A stretch of 64,000 nt of DNA from Meridianimaribacter flavus (GCF_004366715.1 NZ_SOQZ01000003.1:191001-255000), one strand, 5' to 3'. Shown: positions 8,980 to 17,215, counted from the first letter of the stretch. The notes: generated from the sequence alone by a model not told the origin. Program-made: numbers and translations.

Positions 8980-10372
8980 GACAAGAATGAGAACCAAAAA
9001 AAAATACCGTTTTACCAATGACCTTTATGTGTTTTTGGTAGTTGTTCACATTATTTTGGGAGTATTTATTAACCAAATACCAGGGTTTTCAAAACTTTAC
9101 TTTGCACTAGTTTGTGCTTTTTTTATAATTAACATCATTATCGCCTTACCTAAAGACAAAACCATGTGGGTGCTTTTTGGTTGTGCTTATATAGCAGCAG
9201 CAGAGTCCTTGTTTCGTATGACTGGAGGTGGGCTTTTTTATGAGTTTTCTAAATATTTTGTCATTCTCTTGACATTGATGGGGATGTTTTATAATGGTAT
9301 TTCAGGAGGCGCTTATCCTTATTTTATGTATTTAATTTTAATGGTGCCTGCGGTATTGGTAGCGTCCATTAACTTGGGGTATGATTTGAATTTTAGAACT
9401 AGTGTTGCTTTTGTACTCAGTGGTCCGGTGTGTTTAGGTATCTCGGCATTGTATTGTTATAAAAAGCGAATTACCAATCAACAATTGTTGCAAGTCGTTG
9501 CTTGTATGAGCTTTCCAATCATTACAATGACTACACATTTGTACCTTTATAATCCTAGCGTAAAAGAGGTTTTAACCGGAACAGGTTCCAGTTTTGCAAC
9601 TTCCGGTGGTTTTGGACCTAATCAGGTGTCTACATTACTCGGTCTGGGGATGGTTGCTTTGGTAGTGCGTGTTTTTTTAAAATCCCCATCTTTGTTTTTA
9701 AAACTTTTTAATTTGGGCCTATTGTGTGCAGTTAGTTTTAGAGCCTTAGTTACCTTTAGCAGAGGAGGCGTTTTTGCTGCTATTATTGTGGTTGGCGCTT
9801 TTTTATGGTTGTTGTATTGGCAATCAGGCTATAAAAGAAAGCAGCAGATTATAGGCATGTTTGTGCTTTTGGTTTTAGGTGGTATTTTAACTTGGGGTAT
9901 TAGCTCCAGTCAAACAGAAGGCTTAATAGATAATCGATATGCTAATAAAGATGCTAGAGGAAGAGAAAAAAAAGATATTTCAACAGGGCGCTTAGAGTTG
10001 TTCGTACATGAAATACAAGGGTTTCTTGAGCATCCCTTTTTAGGGGTAGGTGCTAGTGGAATGAAACAGGAGCGCTTGAAGGAAGATGGACAGGTTGTAG
10101 CTTCTCATAATGAAATTAGTAGGTTGCTTTCTGAACATGGCATTTTTGGTGTCTTTATTTTATTACTATTGATTTTTAGGCCCTTGGTGTTTCGTTCTCA
10201 GCATAAGGGAAATGTACTCTTCTATGCTTTTTTGGCTTTTTGGTTTGCTACTATTAATCACTCGGCAATGCGTATTGCAGCACCCGGATTTATATATGCC
10301 TTAGCTTTATTACATATAACACATGAAAAACGTCCTGTACATAGGCAACAACTTAAGAGGAAACCATCGTAA
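8972..10372 (+). CDS. O-antigen ligase / Wzy-type polymerase family membrane protein
   Basis: About 466 aa with some ten or more hydrophobic segments from residue 20 to the end. The long periplasmic loop region contains RLELFVHEIQGFLEHPFLG, GVGASGM and SHNEISRLLSEHGIFG, the Wzy_C/O-antigen-ligase signature in which the His after Ser/Ala and the preceding Arg cluster (FSRGG) are conserved. Such proteins either polymerise repeat units or ligate glycans onto lipid A core; as the only one inside an exopolysaccharide-type locus it is most likely the polymerase. The frame opens at 8942, but the ATG at 8972 is chosen: it overlaps the upstream stop and follows an AGAAAGGAG purine stretch. The 3' end overlaps the next gene by 50 bases. 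Confidence 0.82.
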   Translation: MSRTRMRTKKKYRFTNDLYVFLVVVHIILGVFINQIPGFSKLYFALVCAFFIINIIIALPKDKTMWVLFGCAYIAAAESLFRMTGGGLFYEFSKYFVILLTLMGMFYNGISGGAYPYFMYLILMVPAVLVASINLGYDLNFRTSVAFVLSGPVCLGISALYCYKKRITNQQLLQVVACMSFPIITMTTHLYLYNPSVKEVLTGTGSSFATSGGFGPNQVSTLLGLGMVALVVRVFLKSPSLFLKLFNLGLLCAVSFRALVTFSRGGVFAAIIVVGAFLWLLYWQSGYKRKQQIIGMFVLLVLGGILTWGISSSQTEGLIDNRYANKDARGREKKDISTGRLELFVHEIQGFLEHPFLGVGASGMKQERLKEDGQVVASHNEISRLLSEHGIFGVFILLLLIFRPLVFRSQHKGNVLFYAFLAFWFATINHSAMRIAAPGFIYALALLHITHEKRPVHRQQLKRKPS

Positions 10373-11333
10373 TCCTTCATATATTACGGTATTTGGGCCT
10401 CTGCTAGAACGTGAAGGATATAGTGTTCGGTATGCGTCTTCAAAAGCTAACACTGTACTGCGGCTTTTAGAAATGCTTTACGCTGTTATTAAGCATAGAA
10501 AAAGGACTGATTGTGTGTTGATTGATACCTATAGTACGCTAAACTTTTATTATGCTTTTGCGGTAAGCCAGTTGTGTAGACTGCTTAAATTAGACTACGT
10601 GCCTATATTGCATGGTGGGAATTTACCCAAAAGACTCCATAGAACACCCAAGCTAAGCGATATGATTTTTAATCATGCTAAACAAAATGTGTCTCCATCG
10701 CATTATCTCTATGAACGTTTTAAAGTTCATGGAATGGCTAACCTGACGTTTATACCTAATGTTATTTCGATTGACAATTATCCGTTTAAAGAACGCTCTT
10801 ATACCACTATAAAATTATTATGGGTACGTTCATTTTCGGTCCTTTATAACCCAGAACTAGCAGTTAGGGTCTTAAAAACACTATTGGATAAAGGTTATAA
10901 AGCATCCCTTTGTATGGTGGGACCTGATAGTGATGGTACTTTAGTCAATGTAAAAGCCTTGGCTTCTACCTTAGGGGTTGAAGTGACCTTTACTGGAAAG
11001 TTGAGTAAAGCGGCATGGACTCAACTGTCTCAAGACTATAATTGTTTTATTAACACCACTAATTTTGACAACACGCCTGTAAGTGTGATTGAGGCTATGG
11101 CTTTAGGTTTGCCTATAGTGTCTACCAATGTGGGTGGAATGCCTTATTTAATACAACATCAACAAGAAGGGTTGCTTGTAGCTCCTGAATCGGTAGAAGC
11201 TATGGTAGAGGCTATCCTTTATCTGTTTGAACACGCTACTGAACGCGAACACATGATAGCTAATGCTAGAGCAGTTGCTGAGTCTTTTGACTGGAATCGT
11301 GTGAAACAACTATGGAAAGAGGTGTTTGAATAA
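10323..11333 (+). CDS. Glycosyltransferase family 4 protein (variant EX7E)
   Basis: 336 aa, last gene of the packed run. MKNVLYIGNNLRG opens the acceptor domain and FIPNVISIDNYPF links to the donor domain, which carries LLWVRSFSVLYNPELAV, MVGPDSDG and DNTPVSVIEAMALGLPIVS. The usual first Glu of EX7E is Asp here, a variant also seen in active GT4 relatives. The first 50 bases overlap the polymerase gene, an unusually deep overlap that still leaves the family-like start intact, so I kept this start. Likely a cytoplasmic transferase in the same pathway. Confidence 0.85.
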   Translation: MKNVLYIGNNLRGNHRNPSYITVFGPLLEREGYSVRYASSKANTVLRLLEMLYAVIKHRKRTDCVLIDTYSTLNFYYAFAVSQLCRLLKLDYVPILHGGNLPKRLHRTPKLSDMIFNHAKQNVSPSHYLYERFKVHGMANLTFIPNVISIDNYPFKERSYTTIKLLWVRSFSVLYNPELAVRVLKTLLDKGYKASLCMVGPDSDGTLVNVKALASTLGVEVTFTGKLSKAAWTQLSQDYNCFINTTNFDNTPVSVIEAMALGLPIVSTNVGGMPYLIQHQQEGLLVAPESVEAMVEAILYLFEHATEREHMIANARAVAESFDWNRVKQLWKEVFE

Positions 11334-11444
11334 AAAAATAGCAGCTTAAAAATAGAAAGTATAAGCCTGCTACGGTAATTCAGGTCGTAGTAAGCTTGGC
11401 AAATTGAGGGGCTTTTTTAACTTACGTTTTACTTGCAATCGTAA

Positions 11445-11633
11445 TTATTGTATCATATTGTTAACGTCTTCAAAAGGAAAATCCATATAATCGCAAAATT
11501 CCTTTATGGTTATCGTTTGGTGCTTTTTTTTATTGAGCACGCATTTAATATGTTTTACTAGTCCTTGACAATAACGTAGGCTCCGCCCAGTTATAATTTG
11601 CACATCTTTTGGATAGATGCAAATTCGTTTCAT
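11445..11633 (-). CDS. Small conserved-looking protein, possible winged-helix/HTH type
   Basis: 62-aa minus-strand frame beginning MKRICIYPKDVQIITGRS. The pattern of a short beta strand, the helix-like segments KDVQIITGRSLRYCQGLVKHIK and TIKEFCDYMDFPFEDVNNMI resembles excisionase/MerR-like small helix-turn-helix proteins, and I have an impression of similar short proteins in other Flavobacteriia, which cannot be verified here. Basic N-terminal half, acidic C-terminus, no signal peptide. It stands alone, convergent with the glycosyltransferase operon, in a very AT-rich stretch. It could be real or a relic; function unknown. Confidence 0.5.
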   Translation of the reverse strand: MKRICIYPKDVQIITGRSLRYCQGLVKHIKCVLNKKKHQTITIKEFCDYMDFPFEDVNNMIQ

Positions 11634-11801
11634 AATTAAAATAAAAATTTTTGTACATCATAACATTCATATTTGTTAGTTGATTTTTTTTTTCTTCATA
11701 AAAGCATTTTAAATTTAAAAAAACAAGATTTACCACGTGTGGTTTTAATGGTCTAATTATCAACAATATATTAACATGTAAATTTTTTTTAATTTAAATA
11801 T

Positions 11802-12150
11802 TTGTCACCCTGAGCAAGCACCTGTATTGAGCGTAGCCGAAGTATCGAAGTATCAAAGCTCCTTCACTTTCCTATTGTCACCCTGAGCCTGTCGAAGGGT
11901 TTTATATTGTCACCCTGAGCCTGTCGAAGGGTAGAAACAGTTAAGCCATTTCTTTTCATTGTCACTCTGAGCAAGCCTCTACTGAGCTCCGCCTGTGCTG
12001 AGCTTGTCGAAGTATCGAAGCATCAAAGCTCCTTCACTTTCCTATTGTCACCCTGAGCCTGTCGAAGGGTTTTATATTGTCACTCTGAGCAAGCCTCTAC
12101 TGAGCTCCGCTTGTGCTGAGCTTGTCGAAGCATCGAAGCATCAAAGCTCC
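11802..12150. repeat. Array of REP-like palindromic repeats, two alternating unit types
   Basis: Six units are visible. Short units of 26 bases read TTGTCACCCTGAGC followed by CTGTCGAAGGGT, at 11875-11900, 11907-11932 and 12045-12070; each is an imperfect palindrome (CCCT..GAGC/CTGTCGAAGGG). Long units at 11802-11864, 11959-12034 and 12077-12150 begin TTGTCACyCTGAGCAAGC and end TCGAAG(T/C)ATCGAAGyATCAAAGCTCC. Order is long-short-short-long-short-long, with the spacer TTCACTTTCCTA repeated between long and short units. This motif resembles the REP-type intergenic element common in Bacteroidota genomes. Confidence 0.85.
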
Positions 12151-12229
12151 TTCTCACTTTCAACCTTCATCTTCATCTTTAACTCCCAATAGTTCAAAAC
12201 AGACTGTCACTATTCTTCGTACTTCATAC

Positions 12230-12273
12230 TTAGTGTATACCTAATGTATACATAGAGTATGCATAGAGTATGC
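12230..12273. repeat. 11-base tandem repeat, four units
   Basis: Four head-to-tail 11-base units: TTAGTGTATAC, CTAATGTATAC, ATAGAGTATGC, ATAGAGTATGC. The last two are identical and the first two differ at three positions. The period is close to one helical turn, so the units would lie on the same DNA face. They lie 227 bases upstream of the 249-aa protein gene. Confidence 0.75.
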
Positions 12274-12425
12274 TGTAACTATAGATGCAGAATACCACAA
12301 AAAGAGTATAAATACGCAAAAAACGAATGCAAATACCTTTAACGCCAAGGAGGTCTAAAGGGCACAAAATATAAACACAAGTGTCTATACACGAATAAAA
12401 AACAAGAACAAATTAAAGGCTGACA

Positions 12426-12433
12426 TACATTTG
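12426..12433 (+). promoter_or_regulatory. Possible -7 element for the 249-aa protein gene
   Basis: TACATTTG matches the Bacteroidota -7 consensus TAnnTTTG. No clear TTG-type -33 element is seen at the expected distance, and the start codon is 66 bases downstream. Weak support, since the motif occurs by chance in AT-rich DNA. Confidence 0.3.
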
Positions 12434-12499
12434 AAAAACAGTTGAATAGATGCATCAATAAAAAACTGTATTTTTTTTAATTCTTAAAACCATATAAAC

Positions 12500-13249
12500 A
12501 TGGCTAAATTAAAGAGCATAATTAAGATCGAAGGAACCCTGGACGGTCTTACCTTTTATAAGGGCAAAGAGGGGTATTTAGTAAAAACAAAGGGAGGCGT
12601 TTCTTCTAAACGAATAAAAAATGACCCTGCTTTTGTAAGAACACGCGAAAATGGTGCCGAATTTGGACACTGTACAAAAAGCGGTAAGTTATTACGTAGA
12701 GCTATTGCAGACTTTATGGTCGATGCAAAGGACAATCGTGTAACTTCAAGATTAACGCAAGTAATGAGTCGTATCAAAAATTTAGATGCAACCTCTCCTA
12801 GAGGTGAGCGTAAGGTTGGGATTGGACTCGTTACTCCTGAAGGAAAATTAGCAATCAAAGGTTTTGAATTCAATGATAGGGCATTATTGAGCAATATTTT
12901 GAAAGCTGATTATACTTTAGACACAACAACAGGTGAAGTGCAATGTGCAGATTTCGTACCTGTAAATGATTTAAACCCTCCTGAAGGGGCAACACATGTA
13001 AGTGTGGCGTCAGGGGTTTTAAATATCAATTTTAATACTGATGAGAAGGATTTACAAATAAGCCCTGTTGTAAATCTTCCTATCGACACGACTACTACAG
13101 TGTTGACACTAACCCCACCATCAATGCCTGTAGGCACTGGGGTGGATTTCTACCTCTTGAAAATTGCGTTTTTTCAAGAAGTAAATGGTGTACAATATCC
13201 TTTAAATAATGGTGCGTTTAACGCACTTCAAATAGTGGAAGTGTTGTAA
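12500..13249 (+). CDS. Protein of unknown function (249 aa), probably a Bacteroidota-restricted family
   Basis: 249 aa without signal peptide or membrane segment. The N-terminal 110 residues are basic and look conserved in style: TFYKGKEGYLVKTKGGVSS, KNDPAFVRTRENGAEFG, KSGKLLRRAI, and a SRLTQVMSRIKNLD helix. The C-terminal half is beta-rich and Thr/Pro/Val-rich. I have an impression of similar N-terminal regions in unnamed Bacteroidota proteins but cannot confirm it. It is monocistronic: a repeat-filled region lies upstream and a terminator directly downstream. It sits between the glycosyltransferase run and the initiating sugar transferase, but nothing in the protein itself points to glycan chemistry. 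No function assigned. Confidence 0.75.
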   Translation: MAKLKSIIKIEGTLDGLTFYKGKEGYLVKTKGGVSSKRIKNDPAFVRTRENGAEFGHCTKSGKLLRRAIADFMVDAKDNRVTSRLTQVMSRIKNLDATSPRGERKVGIGLVTPEGKLAIKGFEFNDRALLSNILKADYTLDTTTGEVQCADFVPVNDLNPPEGATHVSVASGVLNINFNTDEKDLQISPVVNLPIDTTTTVLTLTPPSMPVGTGVDFYLLKIAFFQEVNGVQYPLNNGAFNALQIVEVL

Positions 13250-13264
13250 ATCATAGTATTGACT

Positions 13265-13297
13265 AAAAGAGGAGGTGAAAAACTTCCTCTTTTTTTT
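13265..13297 (+). terminator. Rho-independent terminator after the 249-aa protein gene
   Basis: Stem AAAAGAGGA / TCCTCTTTT with an 11-base loop, running into an eight-T tract, 16 bases after the stop codon. It also covers the first codons of the longest possible upstream frame of the next gene, which argues that the next gene starts later. Confidence 0.8.
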
Positions 13298-13345
13298 AGT
13301 ACATATATAACAGACTTTCTATATTTACAAAGCGAATGTAACTAT

Positions 13346-14743
13346 ATGGCAAAGAATAAAGACATCCATTTTGAGATTTCCGAACGAAAGGTGTTGCTGC
13401 GTATACTGGATATTGTAATGGTGTTTTTAGGACTGTATCTTCTTGAACAGTTTTTTGATTTTAATTACCTTACACTTCATCAAGAACATGGAGTCGCTTT
13501 AGTGGTTTTAGCCTTTTATCTTACTATTTTAGGGACCGTTTTTGAAATTTATGATTTACAAAAGTCCAGTACCCTAGATGTTACGTTTAGGAATGTAGTG
13601 CTTACTGCCTCAACAGTTGTATTGATATACATGTTAACCCCTTTCTTTACACCTTTTTTACCTGATAAGCGTATTGAAATAGTATACTTCTATTCGTCAA
13701 TTATTGTTATGGTGTTTTTGTGGCGTGTGGTATATGTGACGTTTATTACTAAGCCTAGGTTTTATAAAAAAGTACTGCTGGTAGGCGAGATTTCAAATAT
13801 TGAAAGCATTATTAAACCTTTAAAACAAGCCGATCCTAATTACAAAATAGTTGGATTTATTAACTGTGAACAAGAGCACGAAGCACCTATTAAGTTTAGA
13901 GGGCTTAAAGAGTTTCAGCCTCACGAGTTATTGTCAGTTATTAATGAGCAGAATATTTCGGAGATTCTAGTGGCAGCTTATAACTCTGAGACTATTACTA
14001 ATGAGATATATGGTAACCTTATGATGCTTTTAGAAAGCGGTTTTACCATTCGTGAATACACTCAAGTTTATGAAGAGATTACCCATAGAGTGCCAATTCA
14101 ATTTGTAGGTAAGGATTTTTATAAATACTTCCCGTTTAGTAGAAGTCATCAAAATAAACTCTATCAACTTTTTCATCGTTCATTTGATCTTATTTTTTCT
14201 ACTGTAGGATTGCTTTTTGGAGTAGCTATGCTGCCTATCATTCTTATAGGGAATCTTATCGCGAACAGAGGCCCTTTGTTTTATGTTCAAGAACGTGTTG
14301 GAAAAAACGGAGCTGTTTTTAACATTGTGAAGCTTAGAAGTATGATTGTTAATGCAGAATCGTCGGGAGAGGCCAAATGGGCTCAAAAAAATGACAGTAG
14401 AGTGACTCCGTTTGGACGTTTTTTAAGACGTTCGAGAATTGATGAAATTCCGCAGTTTGTTAATGTGCTTAAAGGCGAAATGAGTGTGATAGGACCTCGA
14501 CCAGAGCGTCCTTATTTTGTTAACGAGCTGTCTCAGATTATTCCTTTTTATGAAATGCGTCACGTGATAAAGCCTGGACTAACAGGTTGGGCACAAATAA
14601 AGTCGAGGTATGGGAGTTCGGTTGATGATAGTTTAACGAAGTTGCAATACGACCTTTACTACATTAAACATTGTAGCTTTTTTATGGACGTTAATATCCT
14701 AGTGAAAACCTTGAGTGCTGTGTTGTATTATAGAGGACAGTAG
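13346..14743 (+). CDS. Undecaprenyl-phosphate sugar-1-phosphate transferase (WcaJ/WbaP family)
   Basis: About 465 aa. The N-terminal half has four to five membrane helices (residues about 20-135), then a cytoplasmic Rossmann-like segment (VLLVGEISNIESII). A further helix near residue 280 leads into the bacterial sugar-transferase domain: FYVQERVGKNGAVFNIVKLR, then RFLRRSRIDEIPQFVNVLKG with the catalytic-type RxDELPQ pattern, MSVIGPRPERP and KPGLTGWAQI. The enzyme loads the first sugar phosphate onto undecaprenyl phosphate and so would start the repeat unit built by the upstream glycosyltransferases. The frame opens at 13259, but that region is a terminator; ATG 13346 gives MAKNKDIHFEISERK, a normal start. 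Confidence 0.9.
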   Translation: MAKNKDIHFEISERKVLLRILDIVMVFLGLYLLEQFFDFNYLTLHQEHGVALVVLAFYLTILGTVFEIYDLQKSSTLDVTFRNVVLTASTVVLIYMLTPFFTPFLPDKRIEIVYFYSSIIVMVFLWRVVYVTFITKPRFYKKVLLVGEISNIESIIKPLKQADPNYKIVGFINCEQEHEAPIKFRGLKEFQPHELLSVINEQNISEILVAAYNSETITNEIYGNLMMLLESGFTIREYTQVYEEITHRVPIQFVGKDFYKYFPFSRSHQNKLYQLFHRSFDLIFSTVGLLFGVAMLPIILIGNLIANRGPLFYVQERVGKNGAVFNIVKLRSMIVNAESSGEAKWAQKNDSRVTPFGRFLRRSRIDEIPQFVNVLKGEMSVIGPRPERPYFVNELSQIIPFYEMRHVIKPGLTGWAQIKSRYGSSVDDSLTKLQYDLYYIKHCSFFMDVNILVKTLSAVLYYRGQ

Positions 14744-14811
14744 GCAGTTTTCAGTCTTCAGTAGGCAGTAAGTAGTCTTCAGTAGGCAGTTTTCAGTTTT
14801 CAGTTGGCAGT
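14738..14811. repeat. Short degenerate direct repeats after the sugar transferase
   Basis: Repeated blocks CAGTAGGCAGTTTTCAGT, GTCTTCAGTAGGCAGT (twice) and TTTTCAGTTGGCAGT. The first block includes the stop codon of the sugar transferase (caGTAGgc with TAG in frame), so the array begins inside the coding end. Confidence 0.75.
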
Positions 14812-14815
14812 GGGT

Positions 14816-15991
14816 TTAGTTTGTTGTGCTGTTTTTAAAGTAACGTAACAAGAATATATACCTTATCGCTAAGGCGATTAGTAAAGGTGTTAAGGTGATG
14901 GCGAATACTTGCACTCCTGTTAGCCAATGAAATACTAATAGACAAAGCATGGTTATTAAAAAAAAGAGGTATCTTAAAAACCATTTAGAAGGTGTTTGCT
15001 TTAGTACTTGTTGCATTACAAATACGTTAAGTGCAAATGCCCATAACAGATTATAGTTGTTTGCTGTGGCACTATGGTCGGTAGCAAACCAAAGGAGCAA
15101 AAGTACTATTCCAATGCAGCCTGTAACAGAAAAGATAATACCGTCTAGCAACTTGCTGCGTTTCTTTTTCTTATAATCTTTATAGGTGATTAGTATAATA
15201 AGTAATGCTAAAATACTAAGTATAAATAAAGGACTTAACAGAAAGCTAGAAGACCCTAGTTGTTCTTTTTTTGTATAAAGTACTTGAGATTGTTTGACTA
15301 GAGGTTGTCCGTTTTGTAGTGTAGCAGTACTAAAAAACCTATAGATGTTTTCAGGAAGAAAAAGTTGTTCGTTAGGTGTTGCTGTTTTATCTATAACAGA
15401 TCCTAAGGCAATATCAATTCCTAAACTTCCCCAACTGTTTTTGTTGAGGTTGTTTTGAATGAGCGTTCTAAAGGTTTGCTCTTGGTAATCTTCAGGTGTG
15501 TTGTAAGTAATATTTTGGTCTAAAGCAGTGTTGGCTACATCTCTTATTCTAGTCGCGCAATTGTCATAAAAGAAATCGTAAAGGTAGGCTCTGTTTTCAG
15601 GTTTGTAATTGTTCTGTAAATAATTGAAAAGTACTTGTTGTTCTTCTTTAGTGATATTTAAAACCTGTTCTTTTACGGTTCTGTTGTAATACACATAGGC
15701 TCTGTAAAAGTCTTCAAAATTATGTTTGCTAATAAGGTAGTTGAGTTTTCCTTGTGCGAATTTTAAATAAAAATTAGGCGCATCAAAATCGTATTGTCCG
15801 TAGCCGTAGACAACATCTAAGCCTTGTGTTCTATCTTTGATTCTAAATCCGCTATGTCCAAAAGCATCGTTTAAAGACGCTCCTGGTCCTATTGTGAGGA
15901 CACTTATTTCGGCATTAGGTGATAGTACCTGTTGTGCGCTTGCTGTGTTTATTACTAATAATAAAACAATAAGGCTAAAAAGACATCTCAT
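14816..15991 (-). CDS. DUF4105 domain membrane protein
   Basis: 391 aa with a signal peptide (MRCLFSLIVLLLVINTASAQ). Residues 22-170 form the DUF4105 (Lnb-like) periplasmic domain: the DAFGHSGFRIKD stretch has the His of the NlpC/P60-like triad pattern, YDFFYDNCATRIRD has the conserved Cys, and YGYGQYDFDAPNFY is typical. The C-terminal 140 residues carry about five hydrophobic helices in the inner membrane. The arrangement is typical of unnamed Bacteroidota envelope proteins; biochemical role unknown. It lies 13 bases downstream of the PorV/PorQ-like gene on the same strand and is probably in the same operon. Confidence 0.8.
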   Translation of the reverse strand: MRCLFSLIVLLLVINTASAQQVLSPNAEISVLTIGPGASLNDAFGHSGFRIKDRTQGLDVVYGYGQYDFDAPNFYLKFAQGKLNYLISKHNFEDFYRAYVYYNRTVKEQVLNITKEEQQVLFNYLQNNYKPENRAYLYDFFYDNCATRIRDVANTALDQNITYNTPEDYQEQTFRTLIQNNLNKNSWGSLGIDIALGSVIDKTATPNEQLFLPENIYRFFSTATLQNGQPLVKQSQVLYTKKEQLGSSSFLLSPLFILSILALLIILITYKDYKKKKRSKLLDGIIFSVTGCIGIVLLLLWFATDHSATANNYNLLWAFALNVFVMQQVLKQTPSKWFLRYLFFLITMLCLLVFHWLTGVQVFAITLTPLLIALAIRYIFLLRYFKNSTTN

Positions 15992-16004
15992 AAGTAGCTA
16001 TTAT

Positions 16005-17081
16005 TTATCTAAAGATACTAAAATCGAGTTTTAGGGAAAACACGTTAGAATATAAGGCAGCGCTTTGGTCTCCTATGTCGGTAAACGCATAGTCTAGTTG
16101 AATGCCTTTGTATTTGAAGCCTACACCAAAATTAGGCTGAAAGGTTAAGTCTTCAGAATCATCAAACTGTAATTCGTTTTGGAAATTCCCAGCGCCTAAA
16201 CGTAAAAACACCAAGTCGGTATACCCAAACTCAAAACCAAGCGCAGGATTGACACTAGCAAAAGAGGTAGAGATGATGTCGTTGTTTTGTTCAAAACGCA
16301 CATTAAGGTCTAAAGCTGCTAAGAGTGAATAGTCATAGTGAAATATCCATTGCTTAGACATACCTATTTGTAGCTTAGGGATCGTGATTTCTGAACTCTC
16401 AGGGAGTTCCTGGTTTTGTCCTTCAACCGCACCACTTATTTGTTCAAATTTTTCTTCGTCTATAGACCACGCATTAAACGTTGTGGTAATATCTCTTGCC
16501 ATAATACCAAACTTCCAGTCGTTTTCCGATTGAAATTGTACACCTAGGTCTAAACCAAATCCCCAAGAAGAGGCAAAATCACCAATAATTCTTCTGATAA
16601 CTTTAGCATTAACACCATAACTTAGTCCAGGAACAGGTAGGTCTCTAGCATAGGAAAAGGTAAGGCCATAATCGGCAGTTGAAAAGAGTTTAACTCTGTC
16701 GTAATTAATGTTTCCTTGGTCGTCAATAAGCTGAGTGGTGTCTAAAATATCATCGACTCCAAAACGTATTAACGAGATACCTACTGCACTTCTGTCGTCT
16801 AAAGGCATTGCAAAAGCAGCATAGTTGTAGTTGGCAATATTAGCAAAATAACTAGAGTGCATTAATGCCAATTGGTTGTCTTCGAGAGCTATTAAACCAG
16901 CAGGATTCCAGTAACCTGAATTGACATCGCTTGTGTGCGACACTACTGCATTGCTCATCCCTAATGCAGCAGCATCCACACCAATATTCATAAATTCGTT
17001 AGAGTACTTTCGGGTGGTTTGCGCGTTACTTAACAATGAAACTAAGGTAAGCGTAAGGAGTATGTACTTTTTCAATAGCAA
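16005..17081 (-). CDS. PorV/PorQ family outer-membrane beta-barrel protein
   Basis: 358 aa with signal peptide ending SLLSNAQ. The mature start EFMNIGVDAAALGMSNAVV followed by VNSGYWNPAGLIAL is the PorV/PorQ (FadL-like) signature, and the rest is alternating beta strands ending with SLKLDFSIFR, an aromatic terminal strand. Family members are type IX secretion accessory barrels or paralogues of unknown role. The start is TTG at 17081 or, more likely for the signal peptide, TTG at 17075 (MKKYILLTL); no ATG is available near. It precedes the DUF4105 gene by 13 bases and is divergent from pssA. Confidence 0.8.
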   Translation of the reverse strand: MLLKKYILLTLTLVSLLSNAQTTRKYSNEFMNIGVDAAALGMSNAVVSHTSDVNSGYWNPAGLIALEDNQLALMHSSYFANIANYNYAAFAMPLDDRSAVGISLIRFGVDDILDTTQLIDDQGNINYDRVKLFSTADYGLTFSYARDLPVPGLSYGVNAKVIRRIIGDFASSWGFGLDLGVQFQSENDWKFGIMARDITTTFNAWSIDEEKFEQISGAVEGQNQELPESSEITIPKLQIGMSKQWIFHYDYSLLAALDLNVRFEQNNDIISTSFASVNPALGFEFGYTDLVFLRLGAGNFQNELQFDDSEDLTFQPNFGVGFKYKGIQLDYAFTDIGDQSAALYSNVFSLKLDFSIFR

Positions 17082-17215
17082 AAATTTTTACAAATATGCA
17101 CAATATTTTTCATCTATTAAACTAGAAATTAGAGGAGATATTGTATAGGAAGTGCAAGTTGCCTCACTATTTTCAAAATAGTTTTCTATTTTTACACAAA
17201 ACTAATTGACAACTT

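Larger units (their letters stand above)
11634..12499. other. Gene-poor 866-base stretch holding repeats
   Basis: No convincing gene lies between the small minus-strand protein and the 249-aa protein. The stretch holds a very AT-rich segment (about 11640-11800), a REP-like repeat array (11802-12150), an 11-base tandem repeat (12230-12273) and a leader with a possible -7 element before the next gene. Frames inside the repeat array are repeat translations rather than genes. Confidence 0.8.

Noticed and set aside
11334-11444. Hairpins TAGCAGCTTA/TAAGCCTGCTA and CTACG/CGTAG after the glycosyltransferase operon
   Set aside because: They overlap and lack a T-tract, so neither terminator nor RNA gene can be claimed.
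11995-12192. 65-aa plus-strand frame with HPEPVEGF-like text
   Set aside because: It is a translation of REP-like repeat units; such frames recur wherever the repeat occurs and carry no protein family.
11340-12499. Integration site or prophage remnant beside the repeats
   Set aside because: No tRNA, integrase, transposase or flanking direct repeat was found.
13259-13345. Upstream extension of the sugar transferase frame
   Set aside because: It runs through the terminator of the previous gene and a promoter-like gap; ATG 13346 gives the family-like N-terminus.
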